This document shows, in pieces, positions 26,080-29,164 of a DNA stretch of 29,164 nt. The stretch lies in assembly GCA_003024985.2 (NCBI GenBank), contig PXIH01S0006502.1; one strand, written 5' to 3'. The position numbers and the translations under genes are program-made. Each line of letters opens with the position of its first letter. Within the stretch, counting starts at the first letter, position 1. The notes under the pieces were generated by a model. That model did not search any database. It saw only the letters and a list, made by a program, of their open reading frames with translations, and was not told the DNA's origin. The DNA comes from Euperipatoides rowelli (Eukaryota > Onychophora > Udeonychophora > Euonychophora > Peripatopsidae).

Positions 26080-27126
26080 ATTTTAAATAGGAATTTTATT
26101 TATAAAATTTGTTTGATTTTTCTGACAATAATTTGTTTGTTTCTTTTTGTTTATGTAAATTTCCTTAGACGAATTAATTTAAGTAAAGATGGACAAAAAG
26201 TAAATATAATGTTGTTTATACCAGGTGTGATTTTGAACTCTCCTTCTTATATAAAAATGTATGACTCGGTAACTGAAGTTTTAAAAGGTGAACACAAAGT
26301 AAAATTAAAAGTACTTGAGGCAAAATTTAATCAAGGAGAGTGGACAATCTTGTTGGATAAGGTTCTGTCTAGCAGTAATTATGACTTTTTGCTTACAACT
26401 AATAGTTCAATGCCTCATGTTATTAACAATATTTCAAGAAAATATCCTAACACTAAGTTTATTATATTTGATTCATTTGTAAAAAATAATAAATCACGAA
26501 TTTATACACTAACTTATAATGTTGCAGAAGAAGCTTATATTTTGGGTTATTATGTTGGTCTTTTTTTAAAAGAACAAAAGTTAACAAACTATAAGGTTGC
26601 TTTGCTTGCAGGACAAGATTATCCTGTAATGAGTAACTATATAAAGCCATATTTTATAAAAGGTGTTAATGAAGTTGTAGATTCTGAGGTAATTTTTAGA
26701 GTATTGGGAAATTGGTATGATAGTAGTCAAGCAAAAACATTAAGTAATTCTTTGATTAAAAGATCAGCTGTTAAGATAATTTTGCCAATCGTGGGTTCGG
26801 CTATTGAAGGCGTTTTAGCAGCTGTTAGAGAAAATGCTGCTTATTCTGTACTTTTTGATTGTGAGGATTATTTGACTTCTAAGGAAAATATTATAGGTTC
26901 AGGAATAACTAATCAAGAAATTTATGTAAAAAAGACATTAAAGAAGGCATTAAATGGTAGTTTAAAGTATGGTTCTTATGATCTTGTTGGATTAAGAGCT
27001 AAAGGAGTTTCTTTCAATTTTGCTAATAAATTTTATCAAGAAAACACTAGTGATGAGCTTAAGATTCTACTTATGGAAAAAATAAAACTAGTCTCTAGTA
27101 AGGGCATAAAAATCAATTTAGAATGA
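26080..27126 (+). CDS. BMP/PnrA-family nucleoside-binding protein, probable ATT start
   Basis: Basic-membrane-protein family (periplasmic-binding type 1 fold), expected to bind purine nucleosides for the ABC transporter encoded next. Core features: VNIMLFIPGVILNSPSY, NQGEWTILLDKVL, YDFLLTTNSSM, PNTKFIIFDSF, VAEEAYILGYYVGLFL, VALLAGQDYPV and the late IGSGITNQEIYVKKTLKKAL, all at positions typical of PnrA/Bmp proteins. The first standard start is TTG at 26113, but it lies inside the hydrophobic segment. The frame opens after a TGA at 26044 and has an ATT at 26080 six bases after AAGGAG, giving the basic N-region ILNRNFIYK before the hydrophobic core; I take this start. It lacks a clear lipobox. 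Its stop overlaps the ATG of the ATPase gene. Confidence 0.83.
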   Translation: MLNRNFIYKICLIFLTIICLFLFVYVNFLRRINLSKDGQKVNIMLFIPGVILNSPSYIKMYDSVTEVLKGEHKVKLKVLEAKFNQGEWTILLDKVLSSSNYDFLLTTNSSMPHVINNISRKYPNTKFIIFDSFVKNNKSRIYTLTYNVAEEAYILGYYVGLFLKEQKLTNYKVALLAGQDYPVMSNYIKPYFIKGVNEVVDSEVIFRVLGNWYDSSQAKTLSNSLIKRSAVKIILPIVGSAIEGVLAAVRENAAYSVLFDCEDYLTSKENIIGSGITNQEIYVKKTLKKALNGSLKYGSYDLVGLRAKGVSFNFANKFYQENTSDELKILLMEKIKLVSSKGIKINLE

Positions 27127-28586
27127 ATGTATTAGAACTTAAAAACATAGTAAAAACTTATGACGATATCGATAGGTTGATTTTAGATAATCTAAATTTA
27201 AAAATCGAGGAGAAAAAAATTTTTACTGTGATTGGTCAAAATGGTGTGGGTAAAACTACTCTTTCTAAGATTCTCTCAGGACTTCTGAGTTTTGATAGTG
27301 GTCAAATTTTAATAAATGGTATTGAGCAATTCAAGTGGGATGTTGATAAGGCTCATAACAATGGGATATACTTAGTAACTCAAGTCCCTAGTTTAAATAT
27401 TAATTTGAAAGTTTGGGAATATCTTAATATTTATTGGTTTGGCTTACATCTTTTTACACCTATGAGCCGAGCTGATACCTATAATTATTATAGGTGGTTA
27501 AGACAATTTTATAATATTCAAATTAACCTTGAGTCTTTTGTTAAGGATCTTAACCTTAAGGAAGTATATTTTCTTTTAGTGTTATCTGTTCTTAAAAGGA
27601 ATGCTAAAGTAATCATTTTTGATGAGACAACAGCATACTTTTCTCAAAAAGAAGCCTTAATGTTCATGAAATTTTTAGTTATGCTTAAGAAATCTGGTAT
27701 TACTTCAATCTTCATTACTCACAGTGATTTAGGGAATATCATAGATTTATCTGATGAATTTATTATTTTAAGAGATAAAAAGTGTTTTAGATGTTACGAT
27801 AAAAAAAATGTGCTTGATAAGTTTGAACTTATAGATAAGCAGATTTCTTTTAAACCATATGCTCTTACTAAAGAAGAGGAAAATGATGTTATTAATTTTA
27901 ATATGTTTTTCGAAGATTTTTGGCAGTATGATCTTAGTTTTTCTCTTAAGAAAAAAGGCATTTTAGTTATTTTAACAGAAGAAGTAGCAATTAAAACTTG
28001 GGAAAAATTATTTTTGGGGGAAATTTCTTTTGTGGGATGTATTAAAGTTAATAATAAAAAATATGAATACATTAATATGCAAGAGCTACAAGCTGGTTTG
28101 TTGCCTTTGGGGCTTAATAATTTATTTTCTGAGAATAATACTATTTTAAATAATTTTTTAGTTAGAGTTATGAGCTACAAGAACAACTTTCTTATTCAAG
28201 ATAAATTAATAGAAAACTTAAAAAGTTACTTGAAAGAGAGTATTAAATTTCCTTGTAATATTTGTGATATTTTGTATTCCAAAGCATATTCACTCTCAGG
28301 AGGAACCTTAAAGAAGCTTATATTTTTTAGAGAGAGGTATATAACAAAAAGTTTTTTAGTTTGTTTTTCTCCTTTAAGTAACTTAGATTATAGATCACGC
28401 AATGATATAACAATATATATTAAAAATTTCTCAAAAGAAAAGCCCATTCTTCTTTTAACTGCTAACGTGGATGAAGCTTTAGTGTTAGCAGATGAGATTA
28501 TAGCTATGAAATCAGGCAGAATTTTGCTTTATTCCAACAGGAATAAGGTGGATAGAAAGCAACTAGAGGTATTTTTGTCTATATGA
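27123..28586 (+). CDS. Nucleoside/simple-sugar-type ABC transporter ATPase with two fused NBDs
   Basis: 487 aa, two nucleotide-binding domains in one chain, like RbsA/YufO-type importers (BB0318 position). NBD1 (1 to ~240) has Walker A GQNGVGKTT (38-46), Walker B VIIFDE (163-168) and switch His200, but its signature region (about 142-150, DLNLKEVYF) has lost LSGGQ. NBD2 (about 250-487) has an LSGGT signature (391-395) and a D-loop-like SNLD, but no Walker A and no acidic Walker B pair. So one composite ATP site is whole (NBD1 Walker motifs facing the NBD2 signature) and the other is dead. The ATG overlaps the stop of the binding-protein gene (ATGA), and its own stop overlaps the permease start the same way. 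Confidence 0.9.
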   Translation: MNVLELKNIVKTYDDIDRLILDNLNLKIEEKKIFTVIGQNGVGKTTLSKILSGLLSFDSGQILINGIEQFKWDVDKAHNNGIYLVTQVPSLNINLKVWEYLNIYWFGLHLFTPMSRADTYNYYRWLRQFYNIQINLESFVKDLNLKEVYFLLVLSVLKRNAKVIIFDETTAYFSQKEALMFMKFLVMLKKSGITSIFITHSDLGNIIDLSDEFIILRDKKCFRCYDKKNVLDKFELIDKQISFKPYALTKEEENDVINFNMFFEDFWQYDLSFSLKKKGILVILTEEVAIKTWEKLFLGEISFVGCIKVNNKKYEYINMQELQAGLLPLGLNNLFSENNTILNNFLVRVMSYKNNFLIQDKLIENLKSYLKESIKFPCNICDILYSKAYSLSGGTLKKLIFFRERYITKSFLVCFSPLSNLDYRSRNDITIYIKNFSKEKPILLLTANVDEALVLADEIIAMKSGRILLYSNRNKVDRKQLEVFLSI

Positions 28587-29164
28587 ATACGAAATTTTAT
28601 AACCAAGAACGTATTTTTTTTATTTTTTTAATTTGTATGTTAGCCTTAAGTTATGTTATTTTTTTGGATTTTTTAGATTTTAACTATGTAAAATCGATTA
28701 CTTGGCATTTTATTTTACTTTTACTTGTTTCTATTGGTATTGCAACAGGTGCTAAGAGTAATAATTTAAATTTAGGGAATGAAGGTCAAATTTATGTTGG
28801 TGCTTTAGTTTCTTATTTGCTTTGTGAATATTTTAGTTTAAATTATTATAATTTTGTTTTTATATTAATTTTAACAGCTTGTTTAGTTGGAGTGCTTGGA
28901 ATAGTTCCTTTTTTGTTAAAATATTTTTTTCATTTAAACGGAATGCTAGCAACTTTACTAATGTCTTATGGTAATCAAAAAATGGTCGATGGATGCATTC
29001 TAAGTTTAATAACCAATGATAGTTATTTAATGCAAACTAAAGATATTAATATTATTTTTGACTTAAATTCTTCGTTAATGTATTTATTGGTTGTTGTTTT
29101 GCTCATTTGGAGTTTTTTCATTTTTATTTTTAGTAAGACTATTATTGGATTAAAACTTAGAATT
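28583..29164 (+). CDS. Nucleoside/simple-sugar-type ABC transporter permease (3' end outside window)
   Basis: Open from ATG 28583 (overlapping the ATPase stop as ATGA) to the window end, 194 codons with no stop. Several hydrophobic segments: about 11-30, 42-60, 73-90 and 93-115, and a last one at about 165-185. The motif NLGNEGQIYVGA matches the N-I-G-x-E-G-Q-x-x-x-G-A signature of BPD_transp_2-type permeases such as YufP, and TIIGLKLRI at the end matches the T-x-x-G-x-x-L-R cytoplasmic motif. It forms the channel with, probably, a second permease just beyond the window. Confidence 0.88.
   Translation, partial: MNTKFYNQERIFFIFLICMLALSYVIFLDFLDFNYVKSITWHFILLLLVSIGIATGAKSNNLNLGNEGQIYVGALVSYLLCEYFSLNYYNFVFILILTACLVGVLGIVPFLLKYFFHLNGMLATLLMSYGNQKMVDGCILSLITNDSYLMQTKDINIIFDLNSSLMYLLVVVLLIWSFFIFIFSKTIIGLKLRI

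Overview
The window looks like a piece of a Borrelia (Lyme or relapsing-fever spirochete) chromosome. The base composition is very AT-rich. Spirochete-specific genes sit in the order known from B. burgdorferi: gatCAB, rplM-rpsI, enolase, P26, the oligopeptide permease cluster with three tandem oppA genes, a PlsC-like acyltransferase, the flagellar-collar TPR protein, BamD and the BB0323 LysM lipoprotein, then a BMP-type nucleoside ABC transporter. Locus names are recalled, not searched. I cannot fix the species; the sequence comes from a draft assembly, with one run of 15 Ns and one single N.

Layout. 1-717: C-terminal half of a YfcC-type membrane transporter. 799-4756: gatC, gatA and gatB (tRNA-dependent amidotransferase), closely followed by a degenerate class III aminotransferase-like protein. 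4760-5700: a good sigma-70 promoter, then rplM-rpsI, ending in a bidirectional terminator shared with the convergent eno gene (5756-7039, minus). 7164-7919: exported P26 with two glycogen-binding-like folds. 7962-16519 (minus): opp operon, transcribed oppA1-oppA2-oppA3-oppB-oppC-oppD-oppF. It imports peptides, which these auxotrophs need for amino acids. 17354-21200: PlsC-like acyltransferase and the FlcA-type TPR membrane protein. 21197-21899 (minus): decayed exported-protein gene. 22019-23137: exported von Willebrand A-domain protein. 23151-24745 (minus): bamD and the BB0323 LysM lipoprotein, separated by a strong hairpin. 24933-29164: exported FecR-like protein, BMP-like substrate-binding protein, double-NBD ATPase and the first of probably two permeases, the last three overlapping or nearly so.

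The strongest observation concerns the opp locus. The N run at 11752-11766 breaks both oppA3 and oppB, and a 623-bp block at 16617-17239, between oppA1 and the acyltransferase gene, carries exactly the missing junction (oppA3 3' end, spacer, oppB 5' end) with about 95-100 bp of overlap on each side. It is either a real ectopic duplication that broke the assembly or a misplaced contig. Other points are two neighbouring exported-protein genes that seem to start at ATT, a multiply frameshifted gene not otherwise annotated, a complementary asymmetric ATP-binding subunit, and an 87-bp nearly identical patch shared by oppA1 and oppA2. I found no CRISPR array, tRNA, rRNA, insertion sequence, prophage or clearly new multi-gene system.
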